From: Rhododendron vialii
Lineage: Eukaryota > Streptophyta > Magnoliopsida > Ericales > Ericaceae
Length of the DNA: 64,000 nt
Assembly (NCBI RefSeq): GCF_030253575.1
Contig: NC_080567.1
Coordinates: 30,888,501 to 30,952,500 of the forward strand
Reading direction: 5' to 3'
This document shows positions 43,661 through 58,102 of this stretch, one piece after another. The notes below the pieces were generated by a model. That model was not told the origin of the DNA. It saw only the letters and a list, made by a program, of their open reading frames with translations, and searched no databases. The position numbers and the translations under genes are program-made. Each line of letters starts with the position of its first letter. The first letter of the stretch is position 1.

Positions 43661-43727
43661 TAACTATATAAATATATGTATGTATGTATAGACACACACA
43701 CACACACACAATATTTATAATCCATGT

Positions 43728-43805
43728 GTCTGATCCAGCTTACGCGCACTTCGACTAATCTTGAAGGACCAATTCCACCACACACGGGAGTCAAATTAGA
43801 GCCAG
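43728..43805. repeat. Au SINE fragment
   Basis: CCAGCTTACGCGCACTTCGACTAATC matches the conserved Au SINE body at residues recalled from plant Au families. No intact head or tail. Confidence 0.45.
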
Positions 43806-44119
43806 AGTTGCATGAAATGTATTTCCAACTATATATACTCCCTCCATTCCATAATTTTGGTTCCATAAGAAACTACATGTAATATTTAAACTTAAAAATA
43901 ATGGATATATTATTTTTAAGTTTGAAAATTGCACGTAGCTAGTTTCGAAGGGAATGAAAATAATGGGACGAAGGGAGTAACTGCTAAATCCAACACGAAT
44001 TTGCTTCTTTTCTTTTTACAATAATAACAAGGTGCATAGGTTAGGTTACGTTCACATTAACAAATTCTAGGACCCTAAAAATTAACGATCAAACAAATTT
44101 TCAATGTCCTAAGGGTTCT

Positions 44120-44192
44120 TTTACTGGAAGGCGATGGGAGTCGAACCTGGCAACTCCGGAGAGTTTAAGCCAAGTCGAGATGCTCCCACAAA
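44120..44192 (-). repeat. tRNA-like head remnant
   Basis: The minus strand contains AGCATCTCGACTTGGC, then CCAGGTTCGACTCCC, an A-box/B-box pair as in tRNA-derived SINEs. It does not fold as an intact tRNA by eye. Confidence 0.35.
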
Positions 44193-44334
44193 TTCGTAAC
44201 CGTAACTTTAACCAAAACTATTTGTGATTTACTATACCATTGACAATATGATATAGAGATGATTTATTCAGTTGTTAATTTCTCAGTGAATGGGTATTAT
44301 TTGATCATCCTGTCCTATAGCCTAATTTCATTCT

Positions 44335-44702
44335 TGTAAACTTAATTATCTTATTTTTGTTGTTTTGTGTGTTTTGTTAGACTTTTCTGAATTTTTGTTA
44401 GATTCAAGTGATATTTTTTGAATTAATCATCCGTCTCGACGAGGGGAGTCTAAAAAGTACGAAATAATAAACGAAAGCAAAAAAAAGTTCACTAAAGACT
44501 TAAAAAATATCAAACAACTGTCTTATTTTTCTAAAGTGTCATCTTATTTGAATTTTTTCAACATCGGTTCATAATTTTATACTTTTTCGATTCGCCTCCG
44601 TGAGATGAACGATTAACCCAAAAAATTTCGAAGAAAAGCTAAACAAAAGGTAACGAAAAATAAAAAATACCGAAATAAGTTTCAGACTTATAAGTTTACA
44701 AA
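44335..44702. mobile_element. Foldback MITE, about 370 bp
   Basis: GTAAACTTA at both ends in inverted orientation. The arms share TTATTTTTGTT-like and GTCTAAAAAGTA/CGAAAAAGTATAA blocks. Imperfect but clear. Non-coding. Confidence 0.6.
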
Positions 44703-45158
44703 AACGCGACACTATCACACGCACACAAAATTAGCTAGCTAGTTTTTGTTTTTTTGTTTTTGGAATCGGCTAGCTAGTAACTCTGTACGTAGGAGGACAG
44801 GACCCTTCCACCTAATTTTGGACTAGACATTGGCTTAATTAATGGTTGACTCTATGCAAATTAAGCCTAATAATAGTTAACACCTATAGAATTAGTAGAA
44901 GGTGTACGTTAATTAATTTTATCAAAAAACACTGAAAAAGGACTGCTAATTAGAATAGAAAAAAGACTAGATTCCGGGCTAAAACGAAAAAGATAGATAG
45001 TATTAATATTAAGCATTCTAAATTAGGTGCGGTTCTGACATAACCATAATAATTAATCAATAAAGTTGGCCTATGGCCGATGACTATATGACTTAGGGCT
45101 ACATCTCTAAATACCATAACCTAATGGCCCTTTTTTTTGGTTCAAAGTAATTAAGGGC

Positions 45159-45205
45159 AAATGATATTTATTTATTTTTTGAACGGAAAAAATGATATTT
45201 ACTTA
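45159..45205 (-). mobile_element. 15-bp A-tailed micro-insertion with 16-bp TSD
   Basis: AAATGATATTTATTTA (45159-45174) and AAATGATATTTACTTA (45190-45205) bracket a 15-bp insert. On the minus strand it reads TTTCCGTTC plus A-tail, similar to the tail of the insertion at 58062-58086. Confidence 0.5.
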
Positions 45206-46858
45206 ATTTGTAGATATTTTAGCTTCTCGCTCTCTCTTTTTCTTCCTTGAAAGGCTAAAAATGAAAGGTGGATATCATTGTGACAACTCTGACAGGTACT
45301 TCTGGATACAGTTTGGTGCAATAAAATATTATAAATAACGATTACCAGTCACGCCCCGCCCCGCAAACGACACCCAAAGTGGGCCCGAGTCGGCACGACC
45401 ACGTGGCATTCCCCAAAGAAGACCAAACCACACAACATAACCAGACAGAATAAACACCCAGCGGAAGACTTATCACCTAAAAATGTAAAAGTGTCAACGT
45501 ATAACCTCAAATAGAACGTCGGCATCAACTAAACTTAATTACAACATATACAATTTAGAAGCTCCAAATATCCTTAGCTGCAACTTTTTTATGAACAAGT
45601 TCTGCACCAGCTAAGACACTCCACAACAACGTAATCAAACCCCACTCGACGCTAGTGAAACACCACCAACGTTGACCAGTAGTGGACTCACTTTAAGCAA
45701 CTTGCTACCTGGCAAACCAAAAAGAAAGCCAGAGTGTGTGAAACATAGAAATGCTCGATAAGATATCACAATGCCCGAAGGAATATCGGCATAAATATAA
45801 AACTCCAGCATAACAGAAACACTCGAATGTATACAACAGTTATATCCATCACATGCTCTAAACATAGCAGTATCATCCCATAAACAACCACATAATAATA
45901 ATTGAATCAACAACAGCATGATTATAAAATAACATAAGCATGCAGTGGCACGTCTGCCACAATCCCATGTACCCAAGGCATTGTGTCCCTCAAACCATGC
46001 TTTCAGCCTCCGTTAATTAGACGGAATGGCATACGACATGGCGTGACTCACTCCACAATCCTTTCGCGAGTACAATCAACATCTAACAAGAATGCATACC
46101 ATTAGCTAAAACAATAAATAGCATGATATACAATCTCCATCACATATATCCATATCAATAGCTAAACCTCGGTTAGCATGATATCATTGATATACAATCC
46201 CGTTCAGTGCATTATCTATTTAACGATAATCATATCAAAATCTAAAATACCATTAGCAAGGTATACACTTACCACCATAGCAATATCTTATTGAGAAGAA
46301 TTATATCAAACACACTCACCTTCGATTCGATTGGAGTATGCCAAACTTACGGTTTCGACACCTCCCATTAGACCAGCCTGCTACCTAGTCACAGGCTAAC
46401 TCATATTAGCATACTTCTCCATTGGAATGATCAAACAAAATGTATGATAACACTCCATAACATTTTACCATGCTAATACATGCCCAAAGATTAACAAGGT
46501 CACCAAACGTCCATTAATCCATTTTACAACCATCTGATATCAAGTTATAGAGCTAACAAGGTATTAAACGGTATCCAATGAATTTAAACATGACATCTCA
46601 AAAGACCTCTAAGTGTCCCCAAGCAAACATAACGCTTAACATAACATAACCCCAAAATCAGTAAAGAATTCAACGACTATTCCAACATATTCTGACCATA
46701 ACTTCTTTTAGGATTATAATTAGGTCATGAAACTACCACCATTAAAAAGTACGTATTTAGTACATCAATTTCGATATATAATTTGCCCAAAAAGGAGTCC
46801 GGATGAAAAAGATATGATCGTCCGAAGTTTCACAATAGTTGCTGAAAATTACCCGAGA

Positions 46859-46965
46859 GGTACAGGTACCACAAAAACTCAGTACAGATACCCACCCAAA
46901 ATCGACCCAAATGTTTCAATTATGATCTGCCGGTACAGGTACCACCAAAAAGTGGTACAGGTACC
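46859..46965. repeat. Three GGTACAGGTACC near-palindromes
   Basis: Copies at 46859-46870, 46932-46943 and 46954-46965, plus a diverged GTACAGATACC at about 46882, all inside solo LTR B. Confidence 0.85.
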
Positions 46966-47383
46966 GACTGAGTTTTCAGCGAAAATTTAGCTTGTTCATC
47001 CTCCGATTCCCAACCTTTTCTCAACTTAAATCTCATCTAAAACTCACCAAAACTTCACAAAATCATACTCAAACTCATACATAACAAAGAGCTACTCAAG
47101 AACATCAAAACCCACGAATCAAATCAAGTTCTAAACACCAAATTCAAGAGATTTAAGACTAGGTTCTCAATTTCTCCAAGAACTCCAACCCACATCCAAA
47201 TTAACCCAAAACCATGTATTCTAGGCACGAATTCAACCTCCAAACATATGAACTAAACATAATAAACATGAAATCAAATACAAGAAAGCATGAATTACCA
47301 TGTTAGGACTTCAATTCTAGGAAAGAATGATCATCCCCAAACAAATCCCTTTCTCTTCTCTTCTTCTCTCTCTTCTCTCTTCT

Positions 47384-47388
<5 letters not shown>

Positions 47389-47422
<34 letters not shown>
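47389..47422. repeat. (CT) microsatellite
   Basis: A CT run at the end of a longer pyrimidine tract (from about 47346), inside solo LTR B. Confidence 0.9.
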
Positions 47423-47427
<5 letters not shown>

Positions 47428-48028
47428 AAATGATAAGAGTGAGGGAGAAAATATCTCCCTGGATATTTATTTGGTCCAAAGGAAAATTATCGTATGCAAA
47501 CGAAACCATGTACAGCTTATACTCCAACTTGCAAATCACATATAAAGCCCTCGAGCTTCTACTATATGCAGGTTAACCCCAGAAACATATAATTCAATTA
47601 AAACATGAATTTAAAATACTTAAATATCGAGAACGGGTATTACAATTACCATGTGATAGTATCGTGAATGAAAAATCTGAATTATCCTTAACTAATTAAT
47701 ATTACATGGTTTGGTTGATGCCATTTCGAGATTGTCCACTAAATCTTATTTGAAGTTCTATATTACTGGACAATCATGCAAGATAATGTCTCTATTGTAT
47801 ATGCTATATTGGAGTTGTGAACCCTATGATTTTTGATTAATTTGCAACTTCACAGACTATGATGGAATTCGGAGGCGATGCCCCATAAACGTAAATTAAC
47901 AAGGATACTACGGTAATTGGTGATGTAAAACTTTATTATATAGATCTCGCTACATACACCGACCGACGTATTCTATACTACTCTCTTCTCTATCTTGATA
48001 CATAGTGAAAAACTAGTATGAACCATCT

Positions 48029-49532
48029 ATTCAAAATGCCGGTAGACTACAGGGGGTAGGAGATTCAACACTACAAGGGGTAGACTCACTCTCATGAATT
48101 CTTCTCTTAACAGCCTACCTATTTACTTCTTGTCCATATTCAAAATGTCGGTATCAGTTGCAAAGGTGATAGAAAAGATCCAGCGACAATTTTTCTGGGG
48201 TGATACGATGGAAAAGAGAAAGATCCATTTGGGGAAATGGGATATGATCACCAAAAAGAAAGATTTCGGAGGGCTAAGGGTAAAGAATTTGATGATCCAA
48301 AACCTTGCTCTTTTGGCCAAGTGGTGGTGGCGTTTTAGCAAGGATCGAGATTCTTTGTGGGTGAGGGTAATCAAAAGCAAGTACAATTTGGAGCAACAAT
48401 CCTAGTTACCTTCCTTGCCATTTTCTGGTAAGGTCTCAAACTTGTGGAGAGATATTTGTTTGGTAGGGGATATGTCCTCGGGCATCGGTTCCATTATTCA
48501 AGAGGGGTTTAGGTTGGTGGTTCAATCTGGCCAAGAGATATCCTTCTGGAATCAAGTTTGGCTAGGGGACTCAACTCTTAAGGAGGAGTTTCCTCGCCTT
48601 TTCCTAATCTCTACTCAAAAAGAAAGGATGATCAGTGAATTAAAAGATGCAAGTGGTGATGAAAGGTGGAATATTCTTTTCCAGAGAAGGCTCCGGCCCT
48701 GGGAAGATCAACAATTTGAAGACTTGCTTCTGAAATTACAGGCAGTGCAGTTGGATCAATCAAAACGGGATGAGTTTAGTTGGAAATGGGCTTCTGGCAA
48801 TTGTTTTTCAGTAAAATCAGTCTATCATAAATGGGAGCAATTGGGCTTCGCTAGCAACTTGGTTTTGGGATTGATTTGGAAGAATATTAGCCCCCCGAAG
48901 GTGGAAATTTTCTCGTGGTTGGCTCTTCAGGATAGAGTGGCTTCGAGAACGGTACTTCTCTATAGAAATTTGATTCCTAAGGGGCAATCGGCTATGTGCC
49001 CTCGCTGCTCATTACACTTGGAATCGCCGGAGCACCTATTTTTACATTGCCAATTTTCTTGGGACGTTTGGTCTTTGATTTTGGATTGGTGGCATGTCCA
49101 GTGGGTGTGCCCTGCCTCCCTATTAGATTTGTTTACTTGGTGGCTCGGTATGGGTTTTAAAAATCTAGAGAAGTTTTTATGGGAAACAACCTTCCATGCC
49201 ACGACTTGGTCGTTATGGTTGGTAAGGAATGATATTGTATTCAACAATGCGTCATGGTGGGTGGAGGATCTTGGGGAGTTAATTAAAACCAGGGTAGCAA
49301 TGTGGGTTAAGGTGAAGTTTGATATTAAGATATACTCGGTGGAGGATTTTAAGGATTATCTTGATGGTATGAGGAAGGTCAAAGTGTAATTGATTTTGTG
49401 TGGGTGCTGCGGTTCAACTTTCGGTTGGACAGTTTCTTTGTTTTCTCCTTGTTCTAAGCTTGAGTGCTTAGCGAGTTTTCTTTGATGTACCCCTTTCGAG
49501 TTAATAAAATCTTCTTTTGCCGAGCAAAAAAA
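48029..49532 (+). mobile_element. 5'-truncated LINE (L1-type), ORF2 C-terminal part
   Basis: An 8-bp duplication AACCATCT (48021-48028, 49533-49540), a 3' A-tail (about 49527-49532) and AATAAAATC upstream of it mark a LINE inserted on the plus strand. It lies 18 bp from solo LTR C. Only the distal reverse-transcriptase region and the zf-RVT domain remain. Confidence 0.85.
48094..49389 (+). pseudogene. LINE reverse transcriptase remnant (zf-RVT)
   Basis: Conceptual product: LNSLPIYFLSIFKMSVSVAK, then IQRQFFWGD, FGGLRVKNL and WRFSKDRDSLWVRVIKSKY. After an in-frame TAG (about 48403-48405) the same frame resumes to 49389. The second part carries zf-RVT features: FSVKSVYHKW, LIWKNISPPKVEIFSWLA and the zinc-binding CPRCSLHLESPEHLFLHC. 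This is the C-terminal third of a plant L1-type ORF2 protein; the catalytic YADD region and endonuclease are missing. One nonsense codon and 5' truncation make it non-functional, but the frame is otherwise intact, so the insertion is fairly young. Confidence 0.88.
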
Positions 49533-49550
49533 AACCATCTGTGCATGTAC

Positions 49551-51067
49551 TGATAAGCACCCAATAATGCATATTCTTGGTGCTTAAGTCCTCTAGTATG
49601 TTGTGTTTGTACATATATGTTGTTGTTTTTATGCGATATTGCACGTAAGGTATTTTTGTATGTGTTTTAGGTAAAACGTGCTAATAAGGCCATTTTTTAC
49701 GCCAAGAGACGTTCTGGAATGATACCAAGAGTTCAAGTGCCCGGCGGCATATGGTCATTGTCACCGGAGCCTAATGGTGTTGCAAGAAGCTTCAGTGGAC
49801 GGCCGGTGGTTAATAATGTCACGAAGCATGCTAAGGTTTTGGAAAGAAGGCAAATGCATCGGGCATGGCCCTCGAGGGTATCCAAGAGACCAATGCCACA
49901 TGGCACACTTCCGCCAAGTCCCGTTGATCGAGTCTCGAAGTATTGGAAGGCTGTCGAGACATCACAAGAGCTCCAAGGCCAAGCTGCCATGTTTTGCAGT
50001 TTTGTAGACAATGGTACCGGTACCTTGGTGCTGAATAGAAGACAGTTGGATTGGTACCAATACCTCATTTTTGAGGTACCGGTACCAATGCCCTTCGACC
50101 AACACTTTTTTGCTGAATTTTTCAACCTTCCATATATGGAAAGTTTCTACTTCTAGTATGTTTTTGAGATATTTTGGGAGCCTTTTTGTCTATTGTAAGG
50201 CTGATTTTATAAGCCCTATAAATAGGCTTGTATGCCATTTATGGAAAGGATGTCCATTAGTTAGTTTTTAGGCCTAAGTTTTCTAGTTTTTGCTCTAGGT
50301 TTCTCCATAGCTTTGTTTCAAGCTTTTCTTGTTACTTCCTTCAAGAACACTTCTAGGTATTGGTTGTATGTTTAATTTTCAAGTATTAAAGTTGTTCATA
50401 TGGTTTGAATCTTCTTATAAATCAAATATATTTTCGTTTTCATCGGTGAATCATGTTTTCAATGTTTAACTCTTTTTCTAGTCTTTTTGCTATGAGTGAG
50501 TAGTATATAGGTTTGGTCATGGGGTGAGGTTCACTCTATGACTTAATCGTTTAAATGGTTTCTCTTAACTTTATTTGATCATGGGGTTGGTGGCTTCTTT
50601 GATCAATGAAGTTTATCGCCTCGTGTTACGAGCTTGATAATTCTACGCGTGCGAACGATTCTTTTTCGTCTCTCACCTGCGTTAAATGAGTTCAATTTGA
50701 ATCAGAACTTTGAGTTAAGTTATAAGTAGTCTTCAGTTCTTAATTCTTCTAGTAGAATCCGGACGGTTTCGGTCCACTCTTGGGTTAGATGAAGGAATCG
50801 TTTGACGGCTAAGTCGTGGGTAATCGATCCCTTTGACTTGACTATCTCTAATCTAGTTTAATTTCAAGTTTAAATTTTGTTATTCAAATCAAATACCAAA
50901 GTTGGCCGCTTGAATGTCACAACTCTCTACGCAACATCTAATCCAAATTCGCTAAAGAAGATTTCTCTGTGGAAACGATTCCGGTCTTACCGGTTATTAT
51001 GCTTTCAACGACCTAACCCTACGCTTGGGGTGTGAACCTTTCCAAAAGGTTAGTTTGCGACAAAGCA
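49551..51067 (+). mobile_element. Solo LTR 'C', 1.5 kb, same family as LTR A
   Basis: Starts TGATAAGC and ends AAAGCA, flanked by TGTAC (49546-49550) and TGTAT (51068-51072). Shared with LTR A in reverse orientation: start, GATATTGCACGTAAGGTA, ACGCCAAGAGA-like block, and CCTACGCTTGGGG near the end. It contains two GGTACCGGTACC palindromes and a related GGTACCAATACC. An open frame of 145 codons inside shows no recognised domain. Confidence 0.7.
50013..50086. repeat. GGTACCGGTACC palindromes in LTR C
   Basis: Perfect 12-bp palindromes at 50013-50024 and 50075-50086, with GGTACCAATACC at 50053-50064 between them. They occupy the position in LTR C that the GTATCGATAC array holds in LTR A. Confidence 0.88.
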
Positions 51068-51072
51068 TGTAT

Positions 51073-52257
51073 CCAGATGAAAAAACCACGTATTTGTTTT
51101 TTGGCACTAATGCTTTCTTCGTGAATTTGACTTCATTATTCTTGCGATTACATGTGTGATTTCGGGTCGAATCCACTCAACACACCACCTCATGCCACTT
51201 GAAGTCTTGAACATGTCCAAGGGTACCCACTCTTAATCCCATGATACTAGCTGTAACATTATCACCCACGGACATATATATTCAATCTCTCTCTCTTTTT
51301 TGTTGAAACGACAAAAATATTATTAAGGAGAAACTCGATAATGGGTATAGATATTCAACCTCTTGGCGTGAAGAAATGATCAAAGAGTCAATTAGTTAGC
51401 ATCATAATTACTTTTGTTGATCAATCTTTTAATTAGTCTTCTAATAATTAAGTTAACATTGTCTATGGGGTTGAGGATCAATTAATTAATTAAAAATAGG
51501 GTTTTGAAGCATGAAGAGTGGAAAATGGGGTGGCATGAGGGTGAGAGGGTCTTGTAGTTGACATTTTCTCAAGATCGATCTGATCCCAAGGCTCTCTCTC
51601 TCTCTCTCGTTTTGGGATTTCGTATGGGGCTCATATTCCATGAGGAGATGATGTCAGATTTTAAAACTAATTAATCTTAATTAATCTTTTGTAGAAGAAA
51701 TTAATTGTGCATTAGTCAGAATAGCTATAGCCAAATTAAATAAGTCTTTTTTTCAATGAGGATGGTATTAAGGGTGCCCAAATTAATTGTGCACTCTTAT
51801 TTTATCCATTCAAACTCTTTTTTTGTCCTTTGCGTAAACTAATTAGGACACGTTTAATCTTCTTACTGTTTTGTCACACTTGAAATCATCAGGCGTTTAA
51901 CATGAATAAAATAAAATAAAATGAAAAAGAGAGCTTACGGTGATATATAAAAAAGAGAGTGCAAAAATCATTAGTCGACATGGGGCAATGTCGTCATATC
52001 AGCAGATGGTGGTCCCCATGTGAAAAACGGAATGAAAAAGAATGAGTATTCATCAGACCTCATACAAAATCTCTGGTGAAAAATAAAGGACCGGCCTTGC
52101 TAATAATTTAAAGTCAAAACTGAGATGCGTCCTTGTGTCTCTAATTTCTATTTACTTGTCTTTGAGACGGGGGAATTGACTTCGGTGCCTCAAAAGCAAC
52201 AGAGGGAGAGAGAGAGAGAGAGCTAGAGAGAGAGAGAGCTGCAAGTTTTTTGCATTC
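51073..52257 (+). promoter_or_regulatory. WRKY gene upstream region
   Basis: About 1.2 kb between LTR C and the WRKY start. W-box cores TTGAC lie at 51558-51562 and 52176-52180; the latter, TTGACT, is about 78 bp before the ATG. A GA-repeat leader lies at about 52205-52240. W boxes near a WRKY gene suggest auto- or cross-regulation (inference). Confidence 0.45.
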
Positions 52258-54793
<2,536 letters not shown>

Positions 54794-55018
54794 AGGAAAA
54801 AGAAAATTGTTGTAGCTATATGGAAAATACCTGTAGAGTACATGAACTAGGCTAGGAGGCTGCTAGCTTTCTGTTCTAGATTTGGAAAAAATTGGTTTGG
54901 TAACGTAAAAGTTGAAATTAACATTGCTTTTGGATTAATGTTGGATCATTTTACCATGTAATAAGTTGTATTTTGGTTCTGTTTGAATGGATTCCACCGC
55001 GTTGTTCGATCTTGCAGT

Positions 55019-55935
55019 CAGGGGCGGAGGCAAGAAGTGGGCGGAGGTGGCATGTGCCAGCCCCGGTCCGACGAAAACAAATTGATTTTAACAGAGCACT
55101 TGTATTGTTTTGGATATTAAGTACATAGATGGGTTAATATATTAACCTACGAAAAATAGAGATGGTGTTTTGATTTCGAGGTTAGGCGGGTACGTGGTGT
55201 TTTGATTTTTTCGATTTTGCTCGGTGGTGTTTTGGTTTAGGTTGTTTCTTTTGATCGTGGAAATTGATCGATAATAGGAAAAATAGAGGTGTAGTCTGTT
55301 ACGAAGGTCTCGGTGGATTTTGTTTTTGTGTCTGCTTGGCTTTTTGGGTGATTGATGATGGGGGTTTTGCATAGGGTATGTAGGATCGTTTTGGGTTTTA
55401 TTGTATGTTTTAGGTTGAGGTTGTGTGGTTTTGTTATGGTGATCAGTTGGTGTCTTGTCATCTTTAGATCTCGGGTGGCTTTTTGCTGATGTGTTCTTGA
55501 TTCTTTTAATCTTTGTAATCATTTATAAAGATTCATAAATTCTTTTTGGTTAGCAAAAAAAATATTAACCTATGAAAATGTGTACTTGTTTGAGTGTTAT
55601 GAATAGTTAACCTTTTTGAGGGAGGGCAAGAGGGTAATTTCACCTACCAAACTCACCTAGGCAATTGCTAACTAGGGAGAGGTAGAGTGAACCCTTTAAA
55701 CACACACACACAAACCCAAACTCCCGATGTGGGTTTGAATAGTTAACCTTAGAACACAACAAAACGTCGTATTTTTTTGGATATTAGGTATGCTGATGGA
55801 TAATTTACCTATGAAAATGTGTACTTATTTAGTATTACGAATAATTAATCTTAGAACACGTGTATCTTTTTTTTATATAGAATTATATCTATTTTGGGTG
55901 CCACCTCCAAATTGAAATCCATGCTCTACCACTGA
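55019..55935. mobile_element. hAT-like non-autonomous element, LINE-interrupted
   Basis: The left end CAGGGGCGGAGGC and the right end (reverse complement CAGTGGTAGAGC) are imperfect inverted termini, like those I know from Tip100-type hATs. The flanking 8-mers CTTGCAGT (55011-55018) and TTTGTAGT (55936-55943) differ by two C/T changes. A LINE fragment (55155-55561) lies inside. The element also contains an internal direct repeat, one copy split by the LINE. Confidence 0.55.
55155..55561 (+). mobile_element. 5'-truncated LINE 3' end, ~400 bp, 17-bp TSD
   Basis: ATATTAACCTACGAAAA (55138-55154) and ATATTAACCTATGAAAA (55562-55578) flank it. The right end is a run of A after TTGGTTAGC. No ORF2 remains, only 3'-UTR-like sequence. 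A paralogous uninterrupted copy of the target (about 55769-55854) shows the empty site. Confidence 0.8.
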
Positions 55936-57071
55936 TTTGTAGTAAAACTCAACAAAATGAAATTACAATTGCAAGGTGATATTACTGTGTTTGGTTGATA
56001 GTTTTGGAGTGAAAATTTTGAGTTAAAATGTAAAAACACTTGATTGGATGCGAGATCTCAAAGATGAGTGGGTCCCCTTGACTCTCTCATCAGAAGGGGA
56101 AAAAAAAAACTCACTCCAATTACTCACTGGTTGCCCCAAGTTTTCAAAAATCTATTCAATTACTTACGGATTGCTCCAAGTTTTCAAAAGTCTGTTCCCA
56201 ACCTCACTTTTTTAAAGCAAATAGTTTCAGACCAATTTTGGAGAAGAAAAAGAGAGTCTAACCAATTTCAGAGGAGAGAGAGAGAGAGAAGAGAGAGACG
56301 GGACCCCCTTACTTTTCAAGGCACCCACTACTTTTTGATTCTTTTACTTTACAAAAAGTTTGCATTCAAAATTAACTTTCTGAAATAGAAGTTCAAAAAG
56401 ATAAACCAAACTCAGTGATTAAAACTTATTAATTATTTTTTCGTCGATCCAGAAAAAAAATATTCGATAATTTGAAACAAACTTGTATCGAAATGACTCC
56501 AAAAGGTGAATCATTCATGGGGAATGATGTGTAGCGTGTTTGGAATTCAAGCCTGTTATTACTGATTAGGCTTGTGAAAGTCGTAGGAGGAACAAGAATG
56601 CCAACCTTTCCCATTTGATATTTGGCTCGCTTTGCGAGTCGATGAGATTTGTGCCTGCCGATCTAGTTGGGATATTATCGATGATGCTTTTGACGCTAAT
56701 TTCCTTTTAATTCATTGCACTTTGTGTTTTCAAGTTAATAAAATAAATTTATGTCACTCAGAAGAAAGAAAAAAAACTGCGAGTGCAGCGGAAGAAATTG
56801 TCCAATACATATTCTGGGGGAACACTCACGACATGATGAGCCCTACCGATAGTGACATAAGAAGTCATGTACCCGCCTTGTCCTCTTTCTTCTCGACAAA
56901 AACAAATGAATGATCCATTCGATGGAAGACACCACGTGACCGTATCCACAACAGATTAAATTATTTCTAGTGTGACATGCAGCCTATGGCAATTGCTCGA
57001 CTGCCTATACACAAATACCTCTAGGGTGAAGGATTCATGTCCTAATTGCTATCCATTTCATCGGAATGTAT

Positions 57072-57127
57072 GAAATGAGTCCATTTTTCTCTTCACATCC
57101 ATCAAAGAAAGAAATGAGTCCAGTTTT
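57072..57127 (+). mobile_element. 23-bp A-rich-ended micro-insertion with TSD
   Basis: GAAATGAGTCCATTTT (57072-57087) and GAAATGAGTCCAGTTTT (57111-57127) bracket a 23-bp insert ending CAAAGAAA. Confidence 0.5.
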
Positions 57128-58045
57128 GGGCTCTTGGATTGGGCCAGGCCCATGTGGTTATTACGACTGTATTGTTTAGGGTCTGGCCCTTAGGGTGTGT
57201 TTGGGCTTAGTACTTACAGCAAGTTTTTTCTTTTTATTTCATCCAATTCTTGGACCTTGATTAGATTCCCCTCTCCTCCCCCAATTTGATGTACCCTGGT
57301 TAAGATTTTCTTAATAAAATGTTACTTCTGCTGATTAAAAAAAAGAAAGAAACCAGGCATCCAACTAAGAAAATTATACATTTAACACTTCTGTTAGAGG
57401 GCTTTTTGTTTTTGGTCCTTTTTATTCTTGTTTTGCTCGAGCATGTGTGTTTCTCTGTGTTCGAGCCCCTTGATGTAACCTTTTTCAAGGTTTTTATAAA
57501 AGTTTCGTATTGCCGAGGAAAAAAAAACACTTGTCCATTATCTTACTTGTCGAAAGCTACCATTCGTATGGCTGATGAAGTTATCAGCCTAGAAAGAAAC
57601 TTCGAAGTTGATTTTGAAAAAGAATGTAAATCTAAAATACGAATGTATGAAAACATATTTATATACTGGATAATTCAAATAACTTGTTTGTTTTGGGTCT
57701 CAAAATCTTTGCACACGGTCCGTAATAAATTTTCTCTATTTATTTTTCTCCACTTATTATTCTTAAAAACCTCCCTAAAAATCCAAACCAAACAGGGTAA
57801 GATCTTGAGCCGGTATTACCACTTAGCGATAATTTCCTAGATAAAATGAGAGAGAGAGAGAGAGGATGTTAAAGAAGTGATCCAACCCCAAACAGTAAGT
57901 ATAACTTATAGGCCATTTGGGTTTCTCTGTGTTGGGCTTCCTTCCCAGCATTCCATCAGACCTGTGGATGTTGGGCCTTTATTCACAAATGGGCTGGGTG
58001 TTTCTAACCTAGGCCCAATATTGAAAGCATTTGTATTTGTACCTC

Positions 58046-58102
58046 AATTCGGGTGAGTTTTCATATTTCCGTTTGATCAAAAAAAAAATTCGGATGAGCT
58101 TT
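58046..58102 (+). mobile_element. 25-bp A-tailed micro-insertion with 16-bp TSD
   Basis: AATTCGGGTGAGTTTT (58046-58061) and AATTCGGATGAGCTTT (58087-58102) bracket CATATTTCCGTTTGATC plus eight A. Confidence 0.65.

Larger units (their letters stand above)
45346..47644 (-). mobile_element. Solo LTR 'B', 2.3 kb, with ATTAC target duplication
   Basis: On the minus strand it runs from TGTAATACCCG to GGGGCGGGGCGTGACTG. ATTAC flanks it on both sides (45341-45345, 47645-47649; six bases ATTACC also match). TGTAATACCC...GGGGCGTGAC ends are those I know from plant Ty3/Gypsy chromovirus LTRs; the final TG instead of CA is odd. It contains a CT run (about 47389-47422) and three GGTACAGGTACC palindromes (46859-46965). 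No coding sequence and no second LTR. Confidence 0.68.

Noticed and set aside
45635..45976. 113-codon minus-strand frame as a gene
   Set aside because: Inside solo LTR B, with no recognisable domain.
49719..50156. 145-codon frame as a gene
   Set aside because: Lies wholly inside solo LTR C and overlaps the palindrome cluster; no domain.
57319..57840. 173-codon plus-strand frame as a gene
   Set aside because: Runs through probable LINE 3' tails and poly-A tracts; low-complexity product.
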